Positions 1 to 7,627 of a stretch of DNA of 64,000 bases are shown piece after piece; position 1 is the stretch's first letter; the number at the start of each line of letters is the position of its first letter. The notes under the pieces are model-generated. The model ran no database searches and was not told the DNA's origin. It saw nothing but the letters and a program-made list of their open reading frames with translations. Source of the DNA: Holophagaceae bacterium (GTDB lineage Bacteria; Acidobacteriota; Holophagae; Holophagales; Holophagaceae); the NCBI GenBank assembly GCA_023257195.1, contig JALRCU010000009.1, forward strand, positions 1 to 64,000, read 5' to 3'. The position numbers and the translations under genes were made by a program.

Positions 1-130
1 CTGGAAACCATTTATCCTGAAGGTCGCCATAATAATTACTTACACCACCCATAATGCCCACTTCGTTATGCGATTGTGCATTTGCAAATACAGGGATTGC
101 TAATAATAAACCAAGTAATAACTTTTTCAA
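1..130 (-). CDS. N-terminus of an outer-membrane beta-barrel protein, Bacteroidota-like (runs off window)
   Basis: Read on the minus strand from a TTG at 130, this frame encodes a classic signal peptide (MKKLLLGLLLAIPVFANAQ) and then SHNEVGIMGGVSNYYGDLQD, the start of a mature beta-barrel. From memory this closely resembles DUF6089-type outer-membrane proteins of Bacteroidota (Chitinophagaceae-like), which are not expected next to hemD. The stretch is A/T-rich, about 45 G+C in 120 bases by hand count. It is in frame with the upstream hemD start at 295, so the two halves form one open chimeric frame. It may be an assembly chimera or a genuine recombination junction; the sequence alone cannot decide. 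Confidence 0.55.
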   Translation of the reverse strand, partial: MKKLLLGLLLAIPVFANAQSHNEVGIMGGVSNYYGDLQDKWFP

Positions 131-295
131 AGTATTTTTAGAAAGGGCGTCATTTAATTGAGATGGGAGATCCCGATTAAAGGAAGAGACGGTGAGGGGG
201 AAAGAAATGGGCTTGTACCCTTCCCTAAGTAACATTTCAAAAATAGGGTCACCGGTAAATCGATTAATCAAGATGCCAGAGGTTAAAGATCTCAT
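131..295 (-). CDS. hemD: Uroporphyrinogen-III synthase N-terminal fragment (chimeric ORF)
   Basis: Uroporphyrinogen-III synthase closes and inverts ring D of hydroxymethylbilane in haem synthesis. The start ATG at 295 overlaps the hemC stop by 4 nt (ATGA), as expected for an operon. The first ~45 residues, including ILINRFTGDPIF and LLREGYKPISFPLT, match the usual HemD beginning (an 'ILxTRPxG ... LLxxxGxxxxxxPL' pattern). Just before the 'DWxxFTS' segment that should follow, the frame switches into the signal peptide of an unrelated outer-membrane protein. About 200 residues of HemD are therefore missing here. The identification rests on the short N-terminus and on position after hemA and hemC. 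Confidence 0.6.
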
Positions 296-1167
296 ATGAC
301 AAGTTCATTAGCGGTTTTATCGAGGAGCTCATCAAGATTCTTACCGGTATAACGCGTCTTAACAATTCGACGTTCATGGGCATACATGGAACGGAAACTA
401 AATAGATCATGATTTATTTTTTCAACAAGTACTCCCAGTGGCATTTGGCAACCGCCCCCAAGTTTTTTTAATAACATTCTTTCTGCATTGACGCACTCAG
501 TTGTCAAAGAATGGGAGAGTGGCTCAAGGCTGGCCTTAAGATCCTGATCCTCCACTCTAATTTCGGCAACGATGGCTCCTTGACCGGGAGCAGGCAAGCA
601 ATCGTCGAAAGAAATAGGGGTAACGTATAGCCCATTAAGATCGATGTTAAGTCTTTTAAGTCCTGCTGCTGCAAGGACGGTCCCCTGGATGGGTTGGCTG
701 CGAACACTTCCATTTTTTATACTAGCGACTCGAGTAGTTATATTGCCCCGGATCCATGTAAACTCAATTTTGGGCCAAGCTGCTTGAAGCATTTTTTCTC
801 TTCTTACTGAACTTGTAGCAATCTTTGTAATTTTTTCTAGTGGATGAGTATGAATGAGCCAGTCTGCCGGGTCAAAACGAGTGGGTATACAAGCAAATAT
901 CAACCCATCGGGACGAGAAACTGATAAATCTTTGAGACTATGAACAGCGACATCGATTTCTCTCGTGATGAGAGCTCGATCTATTTCTTTACTAAAGAAA
1001 TCATTTCCTCTTGATGGATCAAGAGGACCTTGTTGCCAGATATCCCCAGAAGTTGTAAATAACTTCCAACTTACTTTATAGCCTAGTTTGGCGAGTTGGT
1101 CATGGATAGGTGTAGCCTGGATCTTCGCCAATTCAGAAGACCGAGTTCCGATAATGCATGTCTTCAC
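292..1167 (-). CDS. hemC: Porphobilinogen deaminase (hydroxymethylbilane synthase)
   Basis: HemC polymerises four porphobilinogen molecules into hydroxymethylbilane in the cytoplasm. The 291-residue protein has the typical family length. It starts with IIGTRSSELAKIQ and carries the SLKD substrate-binding segment, the SSVRR motif (residues ~115-120) and the LPAPGQGAI segment. The motif GGGCQMPLG near residue 235 holds the cysteine that anchors the dipyrromethane cofactor. The ATG at 1167 overlaps the hemA stop by 4 nt and the stop overlaps the hemD start by 4 nt, so aroC-hemA-hemC-hemD is probably one minus-strand transcript with translational coupling. Confidence 0.96.
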   Translation of the reverse strand: MKTCIIGTRSSELAKIQATPIHDQLAKLGYKVSWKLFTTSGDIWQQGPLDPSRGNDFFSKEIDRALITREIDVAVHSLKDLSVSRPDGLIFACIPTRFDPADWLIHTHPLEKITKIATSSVRREKMLQAAWPKIEFTWIRGNITTRVASIKNGSVRSQPIQGTVLAAAGLKRLNIDLNGLYVTPISFDDCLPAPGQGAIVAEIRVEDQDLKASLEPLSHSLTTECVNAERMLLKKLGGGCQMPLGVLVEKINHDLFSFRSMYAHERRIVKTRYTGKNLDELLDKTANELVI

Positions 1168-2348
1168 GAAATATCCAACTTTAATATTTCGGCAACATTT
1201 TTAAGATGAGTGTCTGGCTCGAGTCCCTGAACAAGAGCGCGGTGGCTTAAGGTCCTCCCCCTGATAAGTAACTCTTGCACTGCAGCATATTGATCAGGTG
1301 TAAAGGCTTTCATATTTTTGACTTCATCTTCTAGTGCATCCCATGAAGCGCTGAGGGTTTCTCTTGCCGAAATCATAGACCGTCTTTTGGCTCTATCTTG
1401 CGAGCGTTTTCTGAGCCGCTGACTCGCTCCGAGAATAAACGGTTCGGCTTGAGATGATATTTCAATCCGGCGCTGACGATTGATGTCAGTCTCCATGAGA
1501 AAAACACCAAGGTCAACTCGATTTATCCATGGAAGTTGTTGTAATGCCGGTTCGGTATCTGCAGGGAGAGCGAGGTCAATAATGCGCAATGGTTTTCTCT
1601 TGGATATTCTCTTCCATTGCGTGAAAGTAAAAATAGGGGCGACGGAGCCGGTTGCAGTGATTAAGGCATCAAAACCTTGGGGGTCCTGCTGTACTTGTTC
1701 GAGGGGTATGGTGGAAACACCTAATTCATTACCCAATCTACCTATTTTGCTTTCTGTTCTGTTTGACAAGGTCACCCGATAGCCTTTTTTATGGAGTCTT
1801 CGAGCGATATATTGACTCATTGGGCCAAATCCAACAACCAAGATTGAAGAGTCGAGTGACAGAGCATTTTCCAAGTGTCTCAGTGCGGCTGTTGCAATAC
1901 TGGCTGTTCCATCGGCAAGACCCAATTTGGTTCTCAACCTTCTAGACTCCCGAATAATATCGGAAAGAACAGCCGATGATTCATCTCCAGACATGCCCAT
2001 TTCTTTTGAAATTTTTAAGGCATCATTCAGCTGGTCTGTAATTTCTCGATCCCCGACATTAGCACTCTCGAGGCCAGTAGCTAAGGACAATAAATGGGTC
2101 CAAGCATGAGGACCGCGTTTGACATGGGCATCGGTGAAATTTAGTAGTTCGGGCTTACCTCCCCAAAAGATCCATGTGGCTCTTTGGCAAGTCGAAAGAT
2201 AGATCATTTCATCAGCTAATGAAATATTCTTCCAATAGAGCATCCTTTGTGCAAGCCCTTCGCGGAAAATATGTCGGGCTACCACATCCAAATCGTGGTC
2301 AGGTGTTTGGTAGCTTACAACAATAGGATCCACAGATATAACTCTCAA
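1164..2348 (-). CDS. hemA: Glutamyl-tRNA reductase
   Basis: GluTR reduces glutamyl-tRNA(Glu) to glutamate-1-semialdehyde, the first step of C5-pathway haem synthesis. The catalytic cysteine lies in LSTCQRATW near residue 54 (family: LSTCNR-E-Y), and the NADPH domain begins at ILVVGFGPMSQYIARRL near residue 168. The C-terminal dimerisation region is helical. The protein is 394 residues, slightly short, and some conserved segments are degenerate: the usual 'GExQIxGQ' is here GDREITDQ. It sits between aroC and hemC with 4-nt overlaps on both sides. Identity is secure from the cysteine motif, the fold order and the partner genes, but the protein is divergent. Confidence 0.9.
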   Translation of the reverse strand: MRVISVDPIVVSYQTPDHDLDVVARHIFREGLAQRMLYWKNISLADEMIYLSTCQRATWIFWGGKPELLNFTDAHVKRGPHAWTHLLSLATGLESANVGDREITDQLNDALKISKEMGMSGDESSAVLSDIIRESRRLRTKLGLADGTASIATAALRHLENALSLDSSILVVGFGPMSQYIARRLHKKGYRVTLSNRTESKIGRLGNELGVSTIPLEQVQQDPQGFDALITATGSVAPIFTFTQWKRISKRKPLRIIDLALPADTEPALQQLPWINRVDLGVFLMETDINRQRRIEISSQAEPFILGASQRLRKRSQDRAKRRSMISARETLSASWDALEDEVKNMKAFTPDQYAAVQELLIRGRTLSHRALVQGLEPDTHLKNVAEILKLDIS

Positions 2349-3514
2349 TATCCATTATCTTGAATTTCATCGTCCTTGTCTCTTGGGAATCGTTGATTGT
2401 TGAATAATTCTAGATTTTGTAGATCCCAATCTCCTATGACTTGGGGGAAATTGGGATTCAGGGCCTGCTGAGTTAAGTATGCATCGTATACAACAATGGC
2501 TGCCATGGATTCAATTACTGGAACAACGCGAGGACAGATACAAGGATCATGGCGACCCCCAATCACAATATCAACAATTTCATTATCTTTATTACGCGTT
2601 TTTTGGGGTTTAGCAATGCTGCTCGTGGGTTTGACGGCGCATCTTACGACAAGAGGTGCTCCATCACTGATTCCCCCCAAAACACCCCCTGCATGTGAAG
2701 ACTGATAGGATTCTGTAGCTAGAGAGTCATTATTCTGACTTCCTCTTAATTTAGTTGAATCGAACCCAGAACCAAACTCTACCCCCTTTACGCTTCCAAT
2801 CGATAAGCATGCATAGCCCAATAAACCATCTAGCTTAGCAAACGTTGGATCTCCCAACCCAATAGGCAACCCCTCAATCCATAACTCGACAACCCCGCCT
2901 ACAGAGTCGCCTTCTAATTTAGCATTTTCAACCTCAGCTTTTTGGGCCTCGTAACAACTCGGATCTGCAGAGCGGAGAGGGTTTTTTTCTACAAAATCCC
3001 AATCGATTTTTTGGCATTTAACCCCTGCAATCTCTTTTGAATAGGCACGAATCGATACTCCTGCTCTCTTCAATTGAGATTTAGCCCAAGCACCAGCAGC
3101 TACCCGGGCGATCGTCTCGCGAGCCGAGCTCCGTCCTCCACCCCGAGGATCTCGAATACCATATTTTTTTTCATACGTAAGATCTGCATGGCCTGGTCGG
3201 AAGATCTCACGGAGGTTTTCATAATCAGAACTTTTCTGGTTCTGATTAAAGACGATAAGAGCAATGGGGTGTCCCGTAGTTTTACCTTCATAGACACCGC
3301 TCAGAATTTGAAGTTCATCATTTTCTTTTCTTGAAGTGGAGAGAAGATTAAAGCCGGGTCTCCTTCGATTTAATTCGGCCTGAATAGCACCTAAATCAAA
3401 TGAGAGGCCGGGTTTAATTCCGTCAATAACAACGCCAATCGCAGGCCCATGACTTTCTCCAAAGCTTAATATCTTAAAGGTCCGACCGAACGATGACGCA
3501 GAGTCAAAAAGCAT
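2345..3514 (-). CDS. aroC: Chorismate synthase
   Basis: AroC converts 5-enolpyruvylshikimate-3-phosphate to chorismate using reduced FMN. The 389-residue protein carries the family signatures in order: GESHGPAIGVVIDG near residue 20, RRRPG near 50, RPGHADLTYEKKYG with RDPRGGGRSSARET (residues ~107-133), and GGRHDPCICPR near 320. It leads the minus-strand operon with hemA, hemC and hemD, so chorismate synthesis and haem synthesis share a transcript; hemA starts 4 nt inside its stop. The ATG at 3514 is the natural start. The gene is divergent from scoB, with ~150 bp between them. Confidence 0.97.
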   Translation of the reverse strand: MLFDSASSFGRTFKILSFGESHGPAIGVVIDGIKPGLSFDLGAIQAELNRRRPGFNLLSTSRKENDELQILSGVYEGKTTGHPIALIVFNQNQKSSDYENLREIFRPGHADLTYEKKYGIRDPRGGGRSSARETIARVAAGAWAKSQLKRAGVSIRAYSKEIAGVKCQKIDWDFVEKNPLRSADPSCYEAQKAEVENAKLEGDSVGGVVELWIEGLPIGLGDPTFAKLDGLLGYACLSIGSVKGVEFGSGFDSTKLRGSQNNDSLATESYQSSHAGGVLGGISDGAPLVVRCAVKPTSSIAKPQKTRNKDNEIVDIVIGGRHDPCICPRVVPVIESMAAIVVYDAYLTQQALNPNFPQVIGDWDLQNLELFNNQRFPRDKDDEIQDNGY

Positions 3515-3588
3515 GAATCAAACTCCTCGGTCTATTTACTATTTTAGTTTATTCTGATGCTGATCTATTGGAGAAGTAGACATAAAAG

Positions 3589-3612
3589 AGTGGAGGAAAA
3601 AGCCACTTTTTC
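3589..3612 (+). terminator. Terminator-like hairpin upstream of the CoA-transferase gene
   Basis: AGTGG (3589-3593) can pair with CCACT (3603-3607) around a 9-nt loop, followed by a run of T to 3612. The stem is only 5 bp. It lies in the aroC-scoB divergent gap, 55 nt before the scoB start, so it would act as an attenuator rather than end an upstream gene. Weak evidence. Confidence 0.25.
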
Positions 3613-3666
3613 CTAGCTACCATGAATCGGACTCAATTCTATATACTTAATACTAGGAGTAGTTCG

Positions 3667-4326
3667 ATGGCTATAACGCGGGAGCAAATGGCACGTCGAG
3701 CCTCACAGGAACTTAAAGATGGTTTTTATGTGAATTTAGGAATTGGAATTCCTACTATGGTCGCTGATTTCATACCGTCCCATCTAGAGGTAATACTCCA
3801 GAGCGAGAACGGACTTCTAGGAATTGGTCCATCTCCTACTCCCGATGAGGTTGATCCTGATCTAATCAATGCCGGAAAGCAGACAATTACCGCGATTCAG
3901 GGATCTTGTTACTTTAGCAGCGCTGATAGTTTTGCAATGATTCGAGGTGGGCATATCGATCTCAGCATTCTAGGAGCTATGCAGGTAGACGTTGAGGGAA
4001 ACTTAGCAAATTGGATGATTCCTGGAAAAATGGTCAAGGGCATGGGCGGTGCAATGGATCTGGTAGCTGCGGCTAAGCGTGTTGTCGTAGTGATGGATCA
4101 TGCAAGTAAGTCAGGCGAGCCTAAGATATTAAATCAGTGCTCACTACCTCTGACTGGAAAGCGATGCGTTAATCGAATTATCACTGATCTTTGCGTAATT
4201 GATGTTTCTAAAGAAGGTCATTTGGAACTTGTAGAGTTAGCTCCGGGTGTTAGTCGGGAAGAAGTACAATCAAAGACGGAACCTAAATTGCTATTTTCTA
4301 GTCCGAAAATCATGTCGGATATCTAG
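3667..4326 (+). CDS. 3-oxoacid CoA-transferase, subunit B
   Basis: This is a class I CoA-transferase beta subunit (ScoB/AtoA/CatJ type), which transfers CoA between succinyl-CoA or acetyl-CoA and a 3-oxoacid. The catalytic glutamate is in LQSENGLLG and the NLGIGIPTMVADF segment is typical. The start at 3667 is chosen because AGGAG lies ~9 nt upstream and the protein then begins MAITREQMARRAS like its homologues; an upstream in-frame ATG at 3622 would add 15 unlikely residues. Length is 219 residues, normal for subunit B. The alpha subunit (subunit A), normally adjacent, is not in this window. pyrD begins at the next base after the stop. Confidence 0.9.
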   Translation: MAITREQMARRASQELKDGFYVNLGIGIPTMVADFIPSHLEVILQSENGLLGIGPSPTPDEVDPDLINAGKQTITAIQGSCYFSSADSFAMIRGGHIDLSILGAMQVDVEGNLANWMIPGKMVKGMGGAMDLVAAAKRVVVVMDHASKSGEPKILNQCSLPLTGKRCVNRIITDLCVIDVSKEGHLELVELAPGVSREEVQSKTEPKLLFSSPKIMSDI

Positions 4327-5346
4327 ATGGATCTATATAAGATTATCCGTCCTCTTCTATTCTCTCTTGACGCTGAAAAAGCTCACAATTTGGTATTTTG
4401 GCTGTCTGAGCGATTCCAAGACTGGCCAACTATTGCTGAACCGAAAGAATACCCTGATCTTAAAACTTCTTTGGCCGGGCTTACTCTTCGCAATCCTTTA
4501 GGTCTAGCCGCTGGTATGGACAAGAATGCGCGGTTACTCCCTTTATGGAAATCCCTAGGGTTTGGATTCGTCGAAATTGGAACTGTGACATTGAAACCGC
4601 AAGAGGGCAACCCCAGGCCTCGCTTATTCAGAGTGACGGAAAGTCAATCCCTCATTAACCGCCTAGGATTTAATAATGATGGAGCCCTAGCCATTGCAAA
4701 ACGCCTTGAGAATCGACCCGACGATTTCGTCGTCGGGGCAAATATTGGTAAGAATAAAGAAACTCCCAATGAGGCAGCCTCAAGGGACTATCAAGAATCT
4801 TTTGCGATCTTAAGTCCCATGGTTGATTATATAACTATCAATATTTCATCCCCCAACACGCCAGGTCTACGTTCACTCCAAGATCCGATTCTTCTGAAAG
4901 AACTTCTCAAAAAGATATCTCGTCAACGCTCTCAATATCGGCAGGACAACTTACCTATCTTTTTAAAGTTATCTCCAGATATAGATCCTTTAGATGCTGA
5001 AGAAATTGTTGGCATTGTTTCAGGAGAGGGATTTTCAGGCCTTATTTTAACGAATACCACTACTGATTTAGGTCTCCTCCCTGAATCGGAACGATCTTGG
5101 TTGGGAGAACAGCCCGGAGGACTCAGTGGACCCCTGCTCTTTGATCGTTCATTCTGGCTTCAACAACACTTTCTTAAATTTACAAAAGATAAAATGCCCA
5201 TTATTTCATGTGGAGGGATCACAAGCGGAGCGGATCTTCGCAAGGTTTTAGCAGGAGGGGCGGCGGCGGCTCAAATTTATACTTCCTTCATTTATCAAGG
5301 CCCCAAAGTAATTCGAAAATGCCTAGATTTTATCAGTGAAGATTAA
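4327..5346 (+). CDS. pyrD: Dihydroorotate dehydrogenase (quinone), class 2
   Basis: PyrD oxidises dihydroorotate to orotate, passing electrons to membrane quinone through FMN. The 339-residue protein has the N-terminal amphipathic helix of class 2 enzymes (residues 1-40), NPLGLAAGMDKNA near residue 57, NRLGFNNDG near 111, NISSPNTPGLR near 173 and the phosphate-binding GGITSGADL near 298. The serine of SPNTPG is the class 2 catalytic base. The ATG directly follows the scoB stop. It is convergent with the nitroreductase gene, with 28 bases and no obvious terminator between. Confidence 0.96.
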   Translation: MDLYKIIRPLLFSLDAEKAHNLVFWLSERFQDWPTIAEPKEYPDLKTSLAGLTLRNPLGLAAGMDKNARLLPLWKSLGFGFVEIGTVTLKPQEGNPRPRLFRVTESQSLINRLGFNNDGALAIAKRLENRPDDFVVGANIGKNKETPNEAASRDYQESFAILSPMVDYITINISSPNTPGLRSLQDPILLKELLKKISRQRSQYRQDNLPIFLKLSPDIDPLDAEEIVGIVSGEGFSGLILTNTTTDLGLLPESERSWLGEQPGGLSGPLLFDRSFWLQQHFLKFTKDKMPIISCGGITSGADLRKVLAGGAAAAQIYTSFIYQGPKVIRKCLDFISED

Positions 5347-5374
5347 TGTTGCAGCATAATCATGGACAGAAGAC

Positions 5375-6025
5375 CTACTTGGATATCACTACTTCTTCTT
5401 TACGAAATCGAACCTTGGCGAGGACGGCTGTAGCATCTTGTGAACTTCGATATCCAGCAGCACAGGCTACAACGGAGGTATAGCCAATTTCACGAAGCCC
5501 GAGAATTTGATCGACTTCAGACGAGACGATACCCTCCATGGGGCAGGTATCGATTCCCAAAAGGGATGCCGCCAACATAAATTGACCAAGAGCAATATAG
5601 CACTGACGACTGTTCCAATTTTTCCTCTCGTCCTCAGTCTGTCGATCAAGTGAACCGTACATCATGTTCTTGTAGTCCAACAAATTCTCCTTGGCTACCT
5701 TTCTTACAAAGGCAATACGATCCACGAGACGATCGATATCTTGATGCGATAGATTGGTTTTGGAAGCAAAGATAATAAAGTGGCTCGCTTCAATGACTTG
5801 AGGTTGGTTGTAACAAACAGGCTGTAATTGTTTTTTTAAGGCTTCATGCGTCACAACAATAAATTTCCAAGGCTGGATTCCATAAGATGACGGTGCATTT
5901 ACCAATGAAGACTCTAAAGCTACCCATGTGTCTTTCGGTATAGTTTTCGAACTGTCAAACCTTTTGGTTGCGTATCTTTGCGTCAAGGCTATTTCTAGGC
6001 TATTTGGCGTCAGGAATGTTTGCAT
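5375..6025 (-). CDS. Nitroreductase family (NfsB-like) FMN oxidoreductase
   Basis: The protein has 216 residues and the layout of oxygen-insensitive NAD(P)H nitroreductases/dihydropteridine reductases. RYATKRFD near residue 17 binds FMN phosphate, SSYGIQPWKFIVV follows near residue 46, and the C-terminal half has the GIDTCPMEG segment. The physiological substrate cannot be read from the sequence. It is the last gene of the minus-strand Mo-hydroxylase group, 25 nt after the MobA-like gene. It could belong to that operon or be read separately. A role in dihydropteridine recycling for phhA is possible but unsupported. Confidence 0.85.
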   Translation of the reverse strand: MQTFLTPNSLEIALTQRYATKRFDSSKTIPKDTWVALESSLVNAPSSYGIQPWKFIVVTHEALKKQLQPVCYNQPQVIEASHFIIFASKTNLSHQDIDRLVDRIAFVRKVAKENLLDYKNMMYGSLDRQTEDERKNWNSRQCYIALGQFMLAASLLGIDTCPMEGIVSSEVDQILGLREIGYTSVVACAAGYRSSQDATAVLAKVRFRKEEVVISK

Positions 6026-6050
6026 AAGTTACCTTGTAGTTGGTCTTCTA

Positions 6051-6671
6051 TTATCTCTCACTATCGTCGAATAAAGCCCTCTTCTTTTGGAGAATGAATT
6101 TCAAATCATCAGGAGTGTCGACATCGTAAAAAGCCTCCTCGATAGGAACCAGAAACGGATTGAGGGTTTTTAATATTGATTTAGCTCCTTGATCTCCATG
6201 GAGGTTGTCGAATTGTGAAAAGTGTTTGGCGCCAATAAAACAGGGGATCCCGAAGGTTTCATTGTAGGAGGATGCGATACAGGCTGTTCTTGAATCATAT
6301 CGGGGCAATAGGGATGTGATTCGCTCCAAATGATGTGTTCGAATTAGGATCTGATCACACGACATGAGAAGGACGCCTGAGGATTTTTGATTCGTTGCTT
6401 TAAGGGCTAATCGGATACTACTGCTCATGCCTTCATGCCACTGGTGGTTTACAATAATCCGGGACCATTGAGGTAACATGGGCTTAATAATGTTTTCTCC
6501 TGCTCCAAGAATAACAATGATTTCACTAGGATTAATTCCGCTCGCTTGCTCAAGTAGATCTAGAAGTAGATACTCATCACCTCGGCGCATTAAACATTTG
6601 GGGTACCCGAGTCTATGGCCCTGTCCTGCAGCTAATACGGCGACAGAAAAATCCGATTTGCGCTCACTCAC
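6051..6671 (-). CDS. MobA/MocA-like molybdenum cofactor nucleotidyltransferase
   Basis: The 206-residue protein is a GT-A fold nucleotidyltransferase. VLAAGQGHRLGYPKCL at residues 12-27 is the nucleotide-binding loop (AAGxxxRxG-x-xK), and MSCDQ near residue 103 is the metal-binding segment. Placement directly after xdhC (4-nt overlap) and the Mo-hydroxylase subunits points to MocA: making the molybdopterin cytosine dinucleotide used by xanthine-oxidase-family enzymes. A GTP- or other NTP-transferase specificity cannot be excluded from sequence. Confidence 0.8.
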   Translation of the reverse strand: MSERKSDFSVAVLAAGQGHRLGYPKCLMRRGDEYLLLDLLEQASGINPSEIIVILGAGENIIKPMLPQWSRIIVNHQWHEGMSSSIRLALKATNQKSSGVLLMSCDQILIRTHHLERITSLLPRYDSRTACIASSYNETFGIPCFIGAKHFSQFDNLHGDQGAKSILKTLNPFLVPIEEAFYDVDTPDDLKFILQKKRALFDDSER

Positions 6672-7627
6672 AGATTTATTTTCGAAATAGCACTCAATGA
6701 ACTCCCCTTAGTGCCGTTATAGATAGCCAAAATCTCAGAGCAAAGAGATAAAGCAATTTGAGAGGGTTCCCTTGCTCCCAGGTCAAGTCCAATTGGAGAA
6801 TAGAGTCGTCCATCTTGTTTTAAGCCAGTAAGCGATAAGTCCCTCAGGCGTTGCCGATGGCCCATAAGGCCGATATAAAAGGACTCGGTTTTCATCACTT
6901 CAGAGACCATTTCTATATCCATTCCGAGTTGATGTGTCATAGCGACAAAGGCCGTCGATTTATCAAAAGGAACTTGCTGGATAATCTGCTGGGGTGACCC
7001 ATGAATAGCTGTTACACAGGGGGATCTTAAATCTTCCGGGAGATGGCCTTTCCGATAGTCGCAGAGGTAAACGTGCCAACCTAAAATACTTGCAACACCT
7101 ATAAAGGGCTCGGCGTCCCTTCCCCCCCCAAAAAGTACCAACGAAATAGGTGGAGTAAATTGCTCGAGTAGAATTTCTGAATCTTCGTCAGGCTTTTTAT
7201 AAAAGATCTTTTGTTCTCCTAAATTTGAACCTTCGGTGAGATTAGTCGTCAGATAAACTTCCTGTCTGTTTTTACATGCCAAATCAATCGCCTGGCAGTA
7301 TGGCTCGAATTGAAATGAATCTTGAAGTAAAACGGAAATAGTTCCATCACAACCCATCCCATAACCAAAGGGATCCTCGGCTTCACTTGTTAAGTCATAA
7401 CTGATAAGTTGACTTTGCCTAGTCTTAAGTAGGTCTTTCACTTTCAGGACCAAGTCAGCTTCGATACATCCTCCACTAATTGACCCTGACAAGATCCTAG
7501 TCCCATCCGAAACCAACCGGGCGCCTATTCCCCGATACGAAGAACCGACCTTTTTGCATAGTGTCGCTAGCACAAGGGGCAGTTCGGTCGATTTTAAAAC
7601 AGCTCTTAGGGTCTGATGTTCTTTCAT
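6668..7627 (-). CDS. xdhC: XdhC/CoxI family Mo-hydroxylase maturation protein
   Basis: XdhC/CoxI proteins bind molybdenum cofactor, help sulfurate it, and insert it into xanthine-dehydrogenase-type enzymes. The 319-residue protein has both family parts: the N-terminal XdhC_CoxI segment (ATLCKKVGSSYRGIGARL and SGSISGGCIEADL, with the conserved cysteine) and the C-terminal Rossmann-like part (SLVLFGGGRDAEP near 185; GLMGHRQRL near 265; GLDLGAREPSQIALS near 290). It overlaps iorB by 4 nt and the MobA-like gene by 4 nt. The placement fits a dedicated maturase for the iorAB enzyme. A run of C at 7130-7137 is read through without a frame break. Confidence 0.92.
   Translation of the reverse strand: MKEHQTLRAVLKSTELPLVLATLCKKVGSSYRGIGARLVSDGTRILSGSISGGCIEADLVLKVKDLLKTRQSQLISYDLTSEAEDPFGYGMGCDGTISVLLQDSFQFEPYCQAIDLACKNRQEVYLTTNLTEGSNLGEQKIFYKKPDEDSEILLEQFTPPISLVLFGGGRDAEPFIGVASILGWHVYLCDYRKGHLPEDLRSPCVTAIHGSPQQIIQQVPFDKSTAFVAMTHQLGMDIEMVSEVMKTESFYIGLMGHRQRLRDLSLTGLKQDGRLYSPIGLDLGAREPSQIALSLCSEILAIYNGTKGSSLSAISKINL

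Noticed and set aside
7130-7137. Run of C bases in xdhC as a possible frameshift site
   Set aside because: The XdhC reading frame and its GGG-containing motif are continuous across the run, so there is no sign of a broken gene.
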